Notes: generated by a model not told the origin, from the letters alone. DNA of 64,000 nucleotides from Prosthecomicrobium pneumaticum (GCF_014199915.1 NZ_JACHOO010000004.1:342642-406641), one strand, 5' to 3'; numbered from the stretch's first letter, positions 18,260 to 27,476 are shown. Numbers and translations: made by a program.

Positions 18260-19563
18260 GCCTCGACGAGGTTCTCCGGCAGCGCCAGCCCTATCAGCCG
18301 CGGGCTCTGGCCTCGCTCGCGCCGCTCGCCGCCGCGACCGAGCGGATCCTCGCCCGCTGGCCCGATGCCGTGAAGGAGCCGCCCGAGACCGACCGTGAGC
18401 GCGTCGTCGCGGAGATGAAGCGTCGGCTCGAGACGGGCGACTGGCGTGGTCTGCGGACCGCCTTCGTCACCATGGCGGCCGTCGCGGTGTTCGATCCCAC
18501 GCGCCGGACGCGCGACGATCTCGCCGCGCTGCGGCAGTTCTATTATGACGAGATCCGCGTCAACGAGAGCAGCGCCTTCCGGTCGGGCATGGTCGGCGTC
18601 TATCTCGGCTCGTACCAGCCCGGCGCGCCGCACACCGTGCAGCTCGGCCGGAGCCTCGGCAAGGCGGCCGGAGGTCTCGGCGGACGCTGGGCCGGTCTGC
18701 TTCAGGCCGTGCCGCGCCTCCTCGACGGCATGTCGGCGCATCAGCAGGTGGCGCAGCTGATGCTCTCGATGCCGACGCCTTTCGACGATCTGAAGACGAT
18801 CGGGCTGCGCAAGCCGCACGATGCCGGCCTGATGAGTGCCGCACATCTCGCCTTCGTCAAGGCGATGGCCCCCGCGCTTCGATCGCCGCCCGCGATCGAC
18901 AAGCTGATCGCCTGGCTGAAGCCGGACGGCGTGCAGCAGCCGAAATCGGAAGGCGCCGCCGAGGCGGTGGCGGCGCTCCTGGCGCCCTGGACGCACGACC
19001 CGCCCGAGGAGATCGGCGCCGATCTCACCCGGCGCCTCACCGGTCTCTATGGCGATCCGCGCACGCGCGGCGGGGAAGCACCCTGGAACACCGTGCCGGA
19101 GGAACTCGTCGAGCGCATCGTGCGCTGGCTGACGGGCGAGAACATCCGCTTCTTCATGGATATCCTCTCGGATGTCGAGGCCAGCCACATGTGGGAGCCG
19201 CGGCGCCGGTTCTGGCTGCAGCTCCACGAGGAGCGCCGCATCGACAGCGCCTGGGTGGCGCTGAGCGAGGAGGGCGCGCGCCTCGCCCGCAAGCGCGCCA
19301 ATGGCCGGCCGGGGCTCGCCTTCGGCCGGCAGACCGCGGGCGGCAACCGGTCGAAGACCAGCCTTCTCGTTCTCAAGATCGAGGGGAAGATCGTTGTCGA
19401 GGGCTCGCACGACTACCGGGTGCATGTCTTCCGCGAGGGCGCACCCGGCGCGCCGAGGCTCTATCAGCCCCGCTACGACTGCGAGGCGATCCGGCACATT
19501 CCGGGGGCCGATGCGCGGAAACACACCGGCGATTGGCAGGGCTGGGTGCGGGAGCGGATCTGA
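18256..19563 (+). CDS. zorC: Zorya type I protein ZorC (EH-signature protein)
   Basis: A 435-residue soluble protein with no transmembrane helix. Its place between zorB (ATGA overlap) and the SNF2 helicase, its length and its C-terminal segment (MWEPRRRFWLQLHEE, then RPGLAFGRQ and YDCEAIRHIPG) fit ZorC of type I Zorya, which carries an EH_Signature domain and is reported to bind DNA. I see no catalytic motif. The assignment relies mainly on operon position plus remembered family features. It ends two bases before the zorD start codon. Confidence 0.88.
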   Translation: MSLDEVLRQRQPYQPRALASLAPLAAATERILARWPDAVKEPPETDRERVVAEMKRRLETGDWRGLRTAFVTMAAVAVFDPTRRTRDDLAALRQFYYDEIRVNESSAFRSGMVGVYLGSYQPGAPHTVQLGRSLGKAAGGLGGRWAGLLQAVPRLLDGMSAHQQVAQLMLSMPTPFDDLKTIGLRKPHDAGLMSAAHLAFVKAMAPALRSPPAIDKLIAWLKPDGVQQPKSEGAAEAVAALLAPWTHDPPEEIGADLTRRLTGLYGDPRTRGGEAPWNTVPEELVERIVRWLTGENIRFFMDILSDVEASHMWEPRRRFWLQLHEERRIDSAWVALSEEGARLARKRANGRPGLAFGRQTAGGNRSKTSLLVLKIEGKIVVEGSHDYRVHVFREGAPGAPRLYQPRYDCEAIRHIPGADARKHTGDWQGWVRERI

Positions 19564-19565
19564 GC

Positions 19566-22500
19566 ATGGAACTGCGCTACGACGTCGATGCCGAGGGCAT
19601 CACGCTGCTTCCGGTCCGCAAGGCCGGCCTCGCCCGCCTGTTCGCGCGCCGTTCTGCGGGCGATCTGCGCCACCTGCCGGCCTCGGAGCGCGATCTGATC
19701 TGCGCGATCGCCGATCTGCGGGCGCTGAGCGGCGACGATCCGCGCCAGCTCGAGATCGCCGACGACCGGATCCGGCTGTCGCACCGGCTGGCGGCGCAGC
19801 TCGATGCGGCCGGTGCGCGGGCGCTCGGCCTGCCGAAGCCGGTCGACCTGACGCTGAGCACCGATGTCGAGGGCGTGGTCGGCGCATCGGGCTTCAGGCT
19901 CGTCTATCGCTGGACGAAAGCCGGGCAGACGCAATGGCCGACGCGGGTCGGCGCCATTCTCGAAACGGCGCAGGGCGACCGCCTCGTGCCGCACTGGATG
20001 CTCGATGCGATCGAGATCGCCGACGCCGCCCGCACGGGCGGGGCGGACGCCTCGGACTGGGAGGCGCTCGCCCGCTTCCGCCAGGCGCTCGAGCCGGGTC
20101 TGACGATGAGCCGCAACGACGATGCGGCGCGGATCTCGATGACCGACTTCCTGTCCGGCCTCGAAGTGCGGCTCGCCGACGCCTTCTCGATCTCGCCGAC
20201 GGCGCAGGGCGACGATTTCGACGTCGTTCCCTTCTCGCGCGAGCGCCTGCGCGGAGCGGGCGCAGCGCACGAAGGCGAGGTGGACGAGGCGCAGGGCGAG
20301 CTCGAGGGCGAGACGCTCGTCGCCTTCCAGCGCCGGCTGCGGGACCGCGGCGCCCTGCCGGCCTATCGCGTCCGGCCCGGCAGCTATCTGATCATCGACC
20401 GCAGTGCGATGCCGGCGCTGAAGGTGATGGCGGAGCGGCAGCGCGCGCCGAGCGCCGAGCGCCGCGCCTTCATGGCCGACCCGCGTCCGCGCCTCACCGA
20501 GGCGATCATGGCGGATCGCGAGGCGAGGGGCCTCTTCGAGGGGCTCGATCCGCAGGACGTCGAAGAGGCGGCGGAGGCCTTCGCCGGCCCCGTCTTCGTC
20601 GAGACGGCGCAGTATTCCGAGCGCGTGCTGGGCGTCGCGCCCTTCGAGCGGGAACAGGCGCCGCCCGATGGCGGGGGCGGAACGACCTGGCTGCCGGAGG
20701 ATTTCAGCCGGCGCCTGAGCGGCCATCTCGACGCGCAGACGCCGGAAGCCCTCGAGGCACTGAGGCGGGAGGTCGAGGCGGCGATCGAGGCCGGCCGGCC
20801 CTCGGTGCTGCGCGACGGCCTCGAGATTCCCGCCGGCGCCGAGACGCTCGCGACGATCGGCGCGCGCCTCGCGAGCGAGGTCTCGTCCGATCCGGACGAG
20901 GAGCCCGGGCGGGACCGGACGGAGCCGATTGTGCTCGCGAGCAAGAGCAATCTGCGCGAACTCGAATGGTTCGCCGCGCTCGCGCCCCGGCGGGTGCGCA
21001 GCCGCGACCTTCCGGCCCTCGTGAAGACGCCGCTGAAGCCGCATCAGCAGGCGAGCTTCGCCTGGCAGATCGCCGCCTTCGAGGCGGGGCTCCCCGGCGT
21101 GCTCAATGCCGACGAGCAGGGTCTCGGCAAGACGCTGCAGACGATCGCCTTCCTCTCCTGGCTGCAGGCGGAGATGGTCGAGCCCGCGCTGCGCCGGCCG
21201 CTGCTGATCGTCGCGCCGACCTCGCTCCTTCTCAACTGGGAGCAGGAGGTCGCCCGGCATCTGCGCGAGCCGGGGCTCGGCCACGTCATCCGGCTCTATG
21301 GCGCCGGGACCGGCACCCGCAAACGGGCCGGAGCCCGAGGCCGCGACATCGACGGCGGCGCGGCGACGCTCGATCTCGCCTTTCTTCAGGAGGCGATCGC
21401 CGAGGGTCGGGCGCATCGCTTCTGGGTGCTGACCACCTACACCACGCTCACCAACTATCAGCACTCGCTCGCGCCGATTCCCTTCGCGGCGGCCGTCTTC
21501 GACGAGATCCAGGCGCTCAAGAACAACCGCAGCATGCGCGCCGCGGCGGCGCGGACGGTCAAGGCCGACTTCACGATCGGCCTGACGGGAACGCCGATCG
21601 AGAACAGCGTGCTCGACCTCTGGTCGATCATGGACCGTGTGGCGCCCGGGCGGCTCGACACCGAGGCCGACTTCCGGGCGCGCTATCGCAGCCCCGATGC
21701 CGCGGCGATGGCCGATCTCCACGCCCGCGTCTTCGATCCGCGCGAGGGCGTCCCGCCGATCGGCATCCGCCGGCTGAAATCGGACGTCGCGACCGATCTG
21801 CCCGCCAAGCGGCGGCGGCTCTATCCGCGCGCCATGCCGGGTCCGCAGCAGCTCGCCTACGAGGATGCCCGGCTCAAGCTGGCGCGGGGCGGAGCGGGCG
21901 CCGCGCTGACCATGCTGCACCACATCCGGACCGTGTCGGTCCACCCCGATCTCGACGGCGACCGGCGGGCCGGGGATTTCATCGCTGCATCCGCCCGGCT
22001 GACCGCCTGCTTCGATCTGCTGCGCCGGATCAGGGCGAAGGGCGAGCGGGCGCTCGTCTTCGTCGAGCATCGCCGCATGCAATATCGCTTCATCGAGCTC
22101 GCCAAGGCCGAACTCGGCCTCGCCGCGATCGACCTCATCAATGGCGACACGCCGATCAGGAAGCGGCAGGAGATCGTCGACCGCTTCCAGAAGCACGGCA
22201 GCGGGCCGGGCTTCGATCTTCTCGTGCTCGGCCCAAAGGCGGCGGGAACGGGTCTGACGCTCACCGCGGCGACCCATGTCGTCCACCTCTCGCGCTGGTG
22301 GAACCCCGCCGTCGAGGAACAGTGCAACGATCGTGTCCACCGGATCGGCCAGACGCGGCCGGTGACGATCCACCTGCCGATGGCGATCCATACGGGCTAT
22401 CGCGAGGGCTCCTTCGACTGTCTCCTGCACAGCCTGATGCAGAGGAAGCGCAAGCTCGCGGAGGCCGCGCTCTGGCCGATGGGGGACACCGCGGAGGACG

Positions 22501-22649
22501 CCGCGCATCTCGAGGCGATGCTGCGCGCCGGGGCGGACCATCAGGGGGAGGGCGAGGATCCGGTCCGCCGGGCGATGCACGCCATGTTCGCGCGCGACGG
22601 CCTCGCGCCGCCCGAATGGCAGGAGGACGGATCGATCCTCGCGGAGTGA
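19566..22649 (+). CDS. zorD: Zorya type I effector ZorD (SNF2-family helicase/nuclease)
   Basis: A 1027-residue protein. The N-terminal 480 residues have no motif I recognise. A SNF2-type helicase fills roughly residues 490-1000: Walker A as DEQGLGKTLQT (about 516-526), motif II as DEIQ in VFDEIQALKNN (about 645), motif III as GLTGTPIENS, and motifs V-VI as GPKAAGTGLTLTAATHVV and CNDRVHRIGQTRPV. All helicase motifs look intact. In type I Zorya, ZorD is the cytoplasmic effector that degrades invading DNA when the ZorAB motor is triggered. The start at 19566 follows the zorC stop by two bases. GC content and codon use match the rest of the operon. Confidence 0.92.
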   Translation: MELRYDVDAEGITLLPVRKAGLARLFARRSAGDLRHLPASERDLICAIADLRALSGDDPRQLEIADDRIRLSHRLAAQLDAAGARALGLPKPVDLTLSTDVEGVVGASGFRLVYRWTKAGQTQWPTRVGAILETAQGDRLVPHWMLDAIEIADAARTGGADASDWEALARFRQALEPGLTMSRNDDAARISMTDFLSGLEVRLADAFSISPTAQGDDFDVVPFSRERLRGAGAAHEGEVDEAQGELEGETLVAFQRRLRDRGALPAYRVRPGSYLIIDRSAMPALKVMAERQRAPSAERRAFMADPRPRLTEAIMADREARGLFEGLDPQDVEEAAEAFAGPVFVETAQYSERVLGVAPFEREQAPPDGGGGTTWLPEDFSRRLSGHLDAQTPEALEALRREVEAAIEAGRPSVLRDGLEIPAGAETLATIGARLASEVSSDPDEEPGRDRTEPIVLASKSNLRELEWFAALAPRRVRSRDLPALVKTPLKPHQQASFAWQIAAFEAGLPGVLNADEQGLGKTLQTIAFLSWLQAEMVEPALRRPLLIVAPTSLLLNWEQEVARHLREPGLGHVIRLYGAGTGTRKRAGARGRDIDGGAATLDLAFLQEAIAEGRAHRFWVLTTYTTLTNYQHSLAPIPFAAAVFDEIQALKNNRSMRAAAARTVKADFTIGLTGTPIENSVLDLWSIMDRVAPGRLDTEADFRARYRSPDAAAMADLHARVFDPREGVPPIGIRRLKSDVATDLPAKRRRLYPRAMPGPQQLAYEDARLKLARGGAGAALTMLHHIRTVSVHPDLDGDRRAGDFIAASARLTACFDLLRRIRAKGERALVFVEHRRMQYRFIELAKAELGLAAIDLINGDTPIRKRQEIVDRFQKHGSGPGFDLLVLGPKAAGTGLTLTAATHVVHLSRWWNPAVEEQCNDRVHRIGQTRPVTIHLPMAIHTGYREGSFDCLLHSLMQRKRKLAEAALWPMGDTAEDAAHLEAMLRAGADHQGEGEDPVRRAMHAMFARDGLAPPEWQEDGSILAE

Positions 22650-22690
22650 CCGTTCTCCCCGCCCGACCCGGGCCGCGGGCGGGGCCGCCC

Positions 22691-23230
22691 TCAGGCGGCC
22701 GCCATGGTGAATTCCGCCTCGACCGTTTCCTCGTCCGCTTCGACGCCCTCGTCCCGCTCCTCGCCGCGATGGACGCGCTGGCCGGTCGCCCCCTCGATCA
22801 TGGCGAGGAGCTTCGCCTGACGGTCCGCCATGAACGCCTCGAACCGATCGGCGCGCAGCAATTCGGGCTCGATCAGATGAGAGCGGAGGAAGGTATCGAG
22901 ATTTTCTCTCGAAATCGGCGGAGCGTCGCTGTTGCCGCGCTCCAGCCGTTCCAGATAGCGGGACGGCGCCTCGCCGCCGATCAGCCGGTTCGTCCGATAG
23001 GAAAGCGGCGTCTTATTGATGATCGAGTCGTAGATCTCAGGCTTGATGCCGCGTTCCTCACACCATCGCCGCGGGAAGATGTGATGGATATCGACGTTCT
23101 CGCCGAAGAACATGGTGTGATTGAAGGACTGACCCGAGCGAAAATCCTGGGCCCCCCTTGCGCATCAGCAGGGCGTTGACGCCCTTGTAGGCCTGCGGTG
23201 GCCGCACGGGCTTCATGATCGGCTCGTCGT
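22691..23230 (-). pseudogene. DUF262/DUF1524 (GmrSD-like) restriction endonuclease, 3' remnant with frameshift
   Basis: The open part (stop at 22691, to 23113) encodes the end of an HNH-type DUF1524 nuclease with the motif VDIHHIFPRRWC and the segment INKTPLSYRTNRLIGG. Extending upstream, this frame reads AQDFRSGQSFNHTMFFGENV and the next frame reads FDDEPIMKPVRPPQ followed by AYKGVNALLMRKG. Both belong to one family protein. They are separated by a one-base shift at a run of six C on the plus strand (23152-23157, six G in the coding sense), where five would restore the frame. Further upstream nothing matches, so the DUF262 half is missing. It is convergent with zorD and 41 bases away. The shift could be a sequencing error, but the 5' truncation cannot. 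Confidence 0.75.
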
Positions 23231-23390
23231 CGAACGGCGCCCGACCTGCCGATCGCCGGCGAGGCCGGCCGGAGGGCCGCGCCGAGCCGCGAGCCGTCGG
23301 CGTGCCCGCTCACCGCGCGCAGGGTCGCGCAGGTCCGCCCCTGTGACGCCGATGTACCCCGTCGCCGCTTTGGTCGCGCGTCGGACGGCC

Positions 23391-23420
23391 TTGATCAACA
23401 GGGGGTGGAGCGGATACAAG
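23391..23420 (+). promoter_or_regulatory. possible promoter upstream of tRNA-Gly
   Basis: TTGATC at 23391-23396, an 18-base spacer and TACAAG at 23415-23420 lie 73 bases before the tRNA. Each hexamer matches the consensus at four of six positions, so this is a weak candidate. The rest of 23231-23492 holds no gene I can support. Confidence 0.25.
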
Positions 23421-23492
23421 CAAGGCTGCGGACGGCGCTTTCGGGCGGCCGTGGGCGAGACGGATGGGCCGCAGGGCTTTCTGCCGTCGTGC

Positions 23493-23567
23493 GCGGGTGT
23501 AGTTCAGTGGTAGAACGACAGCTTCCCAAGCTGTATGTCGCGGGTTCGATTCCCGCTACCCGCTCCA
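23493..23567 (+). tRNA. tRNA-Gly (anticodon CCC)
   Basis: A complete 75-base cloverleaf with encoded CCA. The acceptor GCGGGTG pairs with TACCCGC (one weak pair), the D arm is GTTC/GAAC, the anticodon stem ACAGC/GCTGT encloses loop TTCCCAA with anticodon CCC, and the T arm GCGGG/CCCGC encloses TTCGATT. It separates the Zorya/restriction remnant from a degraded Rhs locus, so it may mark an island boundary. No direct repeat of its 3' end was spotted nearby. Confidence 0.95.
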
Positions 23568-23873
23568 AAAACCTCCTCGTTTTTCAATGATTTCTCGGTG
23601 AGGCGCGGAGACTGCGCCGTGAACAGATCGGGTCCGGAATTCTCGGGTTCGGGAATGTTGGCGCAGAAGGTCCCGGAAAAGTCCCGAACTGGTTTCGGGC
23701 TGTTCTGCCGGGCAGGTGGCTGTGTCGCCTCGGTCCGGCTCGCCTGGGCCGTAGTCTGCGGGAGGATGCCGGCTCCTCGCCGAGATTGCGCGCCGCGCCC
23801 CGGCCGCCAGAGATGGACCGCGACGCCCGCCGCGGCCGGGTCGGCCCGGGGGCGCGCCACTGGCGCCGCCGCA

Positions 23874-24854
23874 CTGAAGCAGCGCTTCACGGCCTATGGC
23901 GACCGTATCCCGGTCTCGGCCTCGGCCTGCGGGGACGAGAAGCGCGGCTTCATCGGCGAGCGGCACGACCGCGACACCGGCCTGATCGACCTCAACGCCC
24001 GCTGGTATGATCCGGTGCTCGGCCGCTTCGTCACGCCGGACGACTGGGACCCGGTCGACGCCAGATCCGCCCTCGAAGGCAACCCCGCCGGCTGGCTCGC
24101 CAACGCGGTGGGCACCAACCGCTACGCCTATGCCGGCAACGACCCCGTCAACAAGAGCGACCCGAACGGGCATTTCTTCGCTCAGGCGCTGGGTGCGGTA
24201 TTCGGCGCCATCATGGGAGGCGGTTTCGAGGCCGGGCGGCAGGTCTATCAGAGCGGTACGATCACGAGTTGGAAGAGCGTTGGCGCTGCCGCGGCGGGCG
24301 GCACTGTCGCCGGAGCCCTTGCCACCGTGCCGGGTGGTGCGAGCCTCGCCGGCAGCGTCGGCGGCTCGATGCTCGGGGGCACCACGACCCGGTATCTACT
24401 TGGCGAAGAGACGGACACCGAGAACCTTGTCTTCGACGCGACGCTGGGCACCGTCGTTCACGTCGCTGGGGCGGGCTTAGCAAGGTCTGCCGCCGTCGCG
24501 GAGGGAACCGCGCTTTCGCCCGCAACTAATGTCGTCGATGGCATCCGCCTTAGAAACCAATTGACGTCGCAGGAGATCGCCGGCGGACATGCTTTCGAGA
24601 AGCACGTTCTGGGCGTAGGCAACCCTTCGCGGGCCGAGTTTGGCGACTTAGGAATTCGCACGCGAACTCAGTTTGCAGAGCACATTGAGAAGGTGATCAA
24701 TAACCCAACTGAGTCCGGCCTGTTGGCGCGGGGGAGAGCGTATTTCTACGATCGAACGACCAACACGATAGTCATCACGAATCCGCGAGCGGCGGATGGC
24801 GGTGCAGCCTTCCGACCCAAAAACCCGGACACCTACATCAAGACGTTAAGGTGA
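23874..24854 (+). pseudogene. Rhs-family C-terminal fragment: core end plus polymorphic toxin tip
   Basis: The frame reads the end of an Rhs core ([19 protein letters not shown], then [15 protein letters not shown] and [20 protein letters not shown]) and then a variable tip of about 230 residues. The first 70 of these are glycine/alanine-rich. The last 100 ([49 protein letters not shown]) look like an RNase-type toxin of the BECR/CdiA-CT class; this class assignment is from memory and tentative. The preceding several thousand bases of a normal Rhs gene are absent and no good start is visible, so the locus is truncated. The toxin frame itself is undamaged. GC content drops in the tip relative to its neighbours, which is typical of exchanged toxin cassettes. 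Confidence 0.75.
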
Positions 24855-25183
24855 TGCACATGGACTCGCTAGCTGAAACCCTCTCATCCGCTGAGATCGA
24901 AACCGTCAGACGCGCACTTAAAGCGACTGTCGAGGGTAGCTTTTTTCCCGATTGGGAGTTTGAGACGCTGATCGGCGTAGATCGTGGAACGGTGCAGCAG
25001 GTCCATGAGGATTGGCCTATTCAGACTGTTGATCAGGCTGAATTTAGCTGCGCGGTAATCGGTTCTATGAACAGCCTGATCGGATATCCCCACGGGAAGG
25101 ACGATGAGCTTGCGATCTATGTCCCAGAGGGGCGGTCTGCCATTCAGGAAGCAATGCAGCGTTTGACTTCTTTGGGGGTGTGA
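24854..25183 (+). CDS. probable immunity protein for the Rhs toxin tip
   Basis: A 109-residue acidic cytoplasmic protein starting at an ATG that shares one base with the toxin stop (TGATG); a GTG three bases earlier and an ATG at 24860 are alternatives. I do not recognise its domain. Size, acidity (ETLIGVDRGTVQQVHEDW, HGKDDELAIYVPEG), immediate coupling to the toxin end and low GC are all typical of Rhs/CDI immunity genes. It should bind and neutralise the tip. If the toxin fragment is silent this may be an orphan immunity gene that still protects against siblings carrying the same tip. Confidence 0.7.
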   Translation: MHMDSLAETLSSAEIETVRRALKATVEGSFFPDWEFETLIGVDRGTVQQVHEDWPIQTVDQAEFSCAVIGSMNSLIGYPHGKDDELAIYVPEGRSAIQEAMQRLTSLGV

Positions 25184-25603
25184 GCGACAGCAAGATGAAG
25201 GTAATGGGTTGCCCCATAGGGCTAAGCCGTTGTCCGCACATCATTATTTAGGGACGCAGCTGGCGCCATGGGGGAGCCTCCTGATGCCATGTTGGTGCCA
25301 AGCGGTTGAATCGCTTCCCCGATCATCGGCACCGTCGCGAGACTCTGGGATCGCCGGAGGGGGGCGGGAATCTACAGCGAGCCAAAAGCGCCCCCTCGCA
25401 TGGGTGGTAGGGGGTTGAGTTGGCGGGGGAAAAAGCGCAGTCGCTGAAGCTACGCTGCCGTCGCCCGAGCCAAATTATCCAATGATGCCAATCGATGAGG
25501 TGACGGCGCTGCCGCTCCCGTCGGTCCGATCGGCCCGGCGGAGCGGTCGGCGCGGGTAACCCGCATCGGCGTCCGATCGCGGATCAGGTCCGGGGCAAGT
25601 CCC

Positions 25604-25870
25604 TCGGTCGGCGTGGCGGCCTTTGCCTATGACGGCAACGGCAATCTCGTCTCCGGTTCGGGCCGCACGCTCGCCTATGACGGCGACAACCGTCCGGTCT
25701 CGGTGACGACGGCCGCGGGCACCACCGTCTCTACCTAGGGCGGCTCGGGCCGCCGCCTCGACCTTCACCCCGGCGTCGGGCGGTTCCGGGCCGGCGGTGC
25801 CGGAGACGACCTATTATGTGAGCGGCGTTGAGATCGACGGCGCCTCGGGCGTCGCGCGCCTTTCTGCCGA
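25604..25870 (+). pseudogene. second Rhs remnant (YD-repeat fragment) with stop and frameshift
   Basis: Two short pieces of an Rhs core. The first (to 25738) reads AFAYDGNGNLVSGSGRTLAY then DGDNRPVSVTTAAGTTVST and ends at an in-frame TAG where family members continue. The second, in another frame from 25797, reads TYYVSGVEIDGASGVARL. Both are typical YD-repeat sequence and are out of frame with each other. It lies downstream of the toxin-immunity pair, so the locus has been rearranged: core sequence normally precedes the toxin. The 25184-25603 stretch between the two remnants shows no gene. Confidence 0.7.
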
Positions 25871-26033
25871 GGTGCGCGGCACTTCCTCTCGCATCGCGCG
25901 CGCCCGGCCGGCGGCGCAGCCGGTCCATCTCACCGGCGCGGCGCGCGGGCCGCGCGCCTTGCTGCCGCCGTCTTCTTGCCTGACCCAAGGGCACTCGTCT
26001 AAAATAACGAGGGATCCGCCTCCGGTGGTCTCG

Positions 26034-26039
26034 AAGGAG
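26034..26039 (+). promoter_or_regulatory. ribosome binding site that favours a TTG start
   Basis: AAGGAG lies seven bases before TTG 26047 but thirteen before the next ATG (26053). The spacing supports TTG as start of the diguanylate cyclase gene. Confidence 0.6.
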
Positions 26040-26046
26040 AGCGATC

Positions 26047-26793
26047 TTGACGATGAGACGTCTTGTGGGACGGATCCGCAGCGACCGGGATCTGCGTCTC
26101 TTCGTCTTGCGCGGGACATTGGTGGCGGTCACCGCCGCGCTGTGCCTCGACATTGCGAACCAGTTGCTCTTCTTCGAGGGCTGGCCGGCCGCGCTGCGCT
26201 CCTGGCTGTTCACCGTGCTGTTCGCGATCATCGTCGCGATGCCGCTGTTCAACCTCGTCGGCCGGGCGCATCGCGAGGCCGAGACGGCGCGCGCCGAGGC
26301 CGAGGCGATCGGCCGCACCGATCCCCTGACCGGCCTGCCCAACCGGCGGGCGATGATGGAACTCTCCGAAACGCATCTGGGCACGATGGTGCTCGCCATC
26401 GTCGACATCGACCGCTTCAAGGCCGTCAACGACACCTATGGCCACCTCGCCGGCGACGAGGTGATCCGCCGGGTCGGCCGGATGATGGCGGCCGAACTCG
26501 GTCGCTACGGTCCGCTCTGCCGGATCGGCGGCGAGGAATTCGCGCTGCTGTCACGCGACGCGCCGGACGAGGTGGTCGAGGCGCTGCGGCTGTTCCGCGA
26601 ACGGATCGCCGCCGTGCCCCTGCTCGTCGGCGAGGCGGCCGTGCAGGTGACGCTGTCGGCCGGCGTCGCGGTGCGGCGGCCGGGGGCGAGCTTCATGGAG
26701 GTGTTCGCCGAAGCCGACCGCGCGCTCTACGACGCCAAGCGCGACGGGCGGAACCGGATCGCCTTCGCGCCCGGCGCGGCGCTCCGCGCCTGA
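26047..26793 (+). CDS. membrane-anchored GGDEF diguanylate cyclase
   Basis: A 248-residue protein with two predicted membrane helices (about residues 18-40 and 55-78), a short linker helix and a C-terminal GGDEF domain (about 93-245). Domain landmarks are DPLTGLPNRRAMME, VDIDRFKAVNDTYGH, the active site as GGEEF (about residue 159) and DRALYDAKRDGRNRI. Motif and metal residues are intact, so it should make cyclic di-GMP from two GTP. The inhibitory I-site (RxxD five residues before GGEEF) is not conserved: RYGP is found, so product feedback may be weak. It appears monocistronic, preceded by Rhs debris. Confidence 0.92.
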   Translation: MTMRRLVGRIRSDRDLRLFVLRGTLVAVTAALCLDIANQLLFFEGWPAALRSWLFTVLFAIIVAMPLFNLVGRAHREAETARAEAEAIGRTDPLTGLPNRRAMMELSETHLGTMVLAIVDIDRFKAVNDTYGHLAGDEVIRRVGRMMAAELGRYGPLCRIGGEEFALLSRDAPDEVVEALRLFRERIAAVPLLVGEAAVQVTLSAGVAVRRPGASFMEVFAEADRALYDAKRDGRNRIAFAPGAALRA

Positions 26794-26807
26794 CGCTCCG
26801 GCGGCCG

Positions 26808-27476
26808 TCAGCCGCCTTCGGCCGCCTTCTCGAAGGCTTCCGCCGCCGCGGCGGTGAGCGGGTCGGCGAACAGCGCTTCGGCGACCTTCGGCCCGAAGGT
26901 GAAGGTGTCGACGCCGGCGCGGGCGAGGCGGACGAGATCGTCCGCGGCGCGCAGGCTCGCGACGAGGATGCGGGTCGCCCCGCCCGCCGCCCGCATCAGC
27001 TCCGCCATGGCGACGATCTCGGCGAAGCCGTCGCGGCCGGCATCGTTCATCCGGCCGAGATAGGGCGCGACATAGCGCGCCCCGAGCGCGGCGGCCGACA
27101 GGCCCTGATGGGCGGCGTAGACCGCCGTCATGGTGACGCCGACGCCCTCGGCGATCAGCCGCGCCGCGGCTTCCGCGCCCTCGCGGGTGATCGGGACCTT
27201 GACGACGACGCGGTCGTCGATGGCGGCGAGCGCCCGGCCGTTGGTGTAGAGCGCCTTCGCCGTGCGGCCCCAGCTCTGCGCCTGCAGTTCCTGCGCGCCG
27301 AGGCCGAAGGCGGCGGAGGCGAGGAGCTCGATCTCGCCGACCGAGCAGGGCTTCCTCGCGGCGGCGAGCAGCGTCGGATTGGTGGTCACGCCATGGAACA
27401 GCCCGCTCGGCAGCCAGGCCCGCCACGCCGCTTCCTCCGCCGTATCGAGAAACAGCCGCAACCCGGTTCCGCCCAT
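26808..27476 (-). CDS. transaldolase / fructose-6-phosphate aldolase family protein
   Basis: A 222-residue TIM-barrel protein, the length of the short transaldolase (TalC/FSA) group. It begins LRLFLDTAEEAAW and then GVTTNPTLL; the Schiff-base lysine is K93 in VVVKVPIT. The end carries DTFTFGPKVAEALFADPLT. It would transfer or cleave dihydroxyacetone units of sugar phosphates. It stands alone, convergent with the diguanylate cyclase gene. Substrate preference cannot be read from sequence. Confidence 0.85.
   Translation of the reverse strand: MGGTGLRLFLDTAEEAAWRAWLPSGLFHGVTTNPTLLAAARKPCSVGEIELLASAAFGLGAQELQAQSWGRTAKALYTNGRALAAIDDRVVVKVPITREGAEAAARLIAEGVGVTMTAVYAAHQGLSAAALGARYVAPYLGRMNDAGRDGFAEIVAMAELMRAAGGATRILVASLRAADDLVRLARAGVDTFTFGPKVAEALFADPLTAAAAEAFEKAAEGG

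Noticed and set aside
22691..23230. ZorE-type HNH nuclease of a type II Zorya
   Set aside because: The HNH protein is on the opposite strand, 5' truncated and of the DUF1524/GmrSD kind, and zorC plus zorD are present, which defines type I.
23213..23419. A 68-codon minus-strand frame with the segment HPLLIKAVRRATKAATGY
   Set aside because: The first part looks faintly protein-like, but the rest reads as shadow sequence overlapping the restriction remnant, and no family is recognised. It may be another gene scrap but cannot be supported.
23535..23873. N-terminal extension of the Rhs fragment starting inside tRNA-Gly
   Set aside because: The apparent start lies within the tRNA gene and the translated part before residue 114 has no Rhs similarity. 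It is a chance extension.
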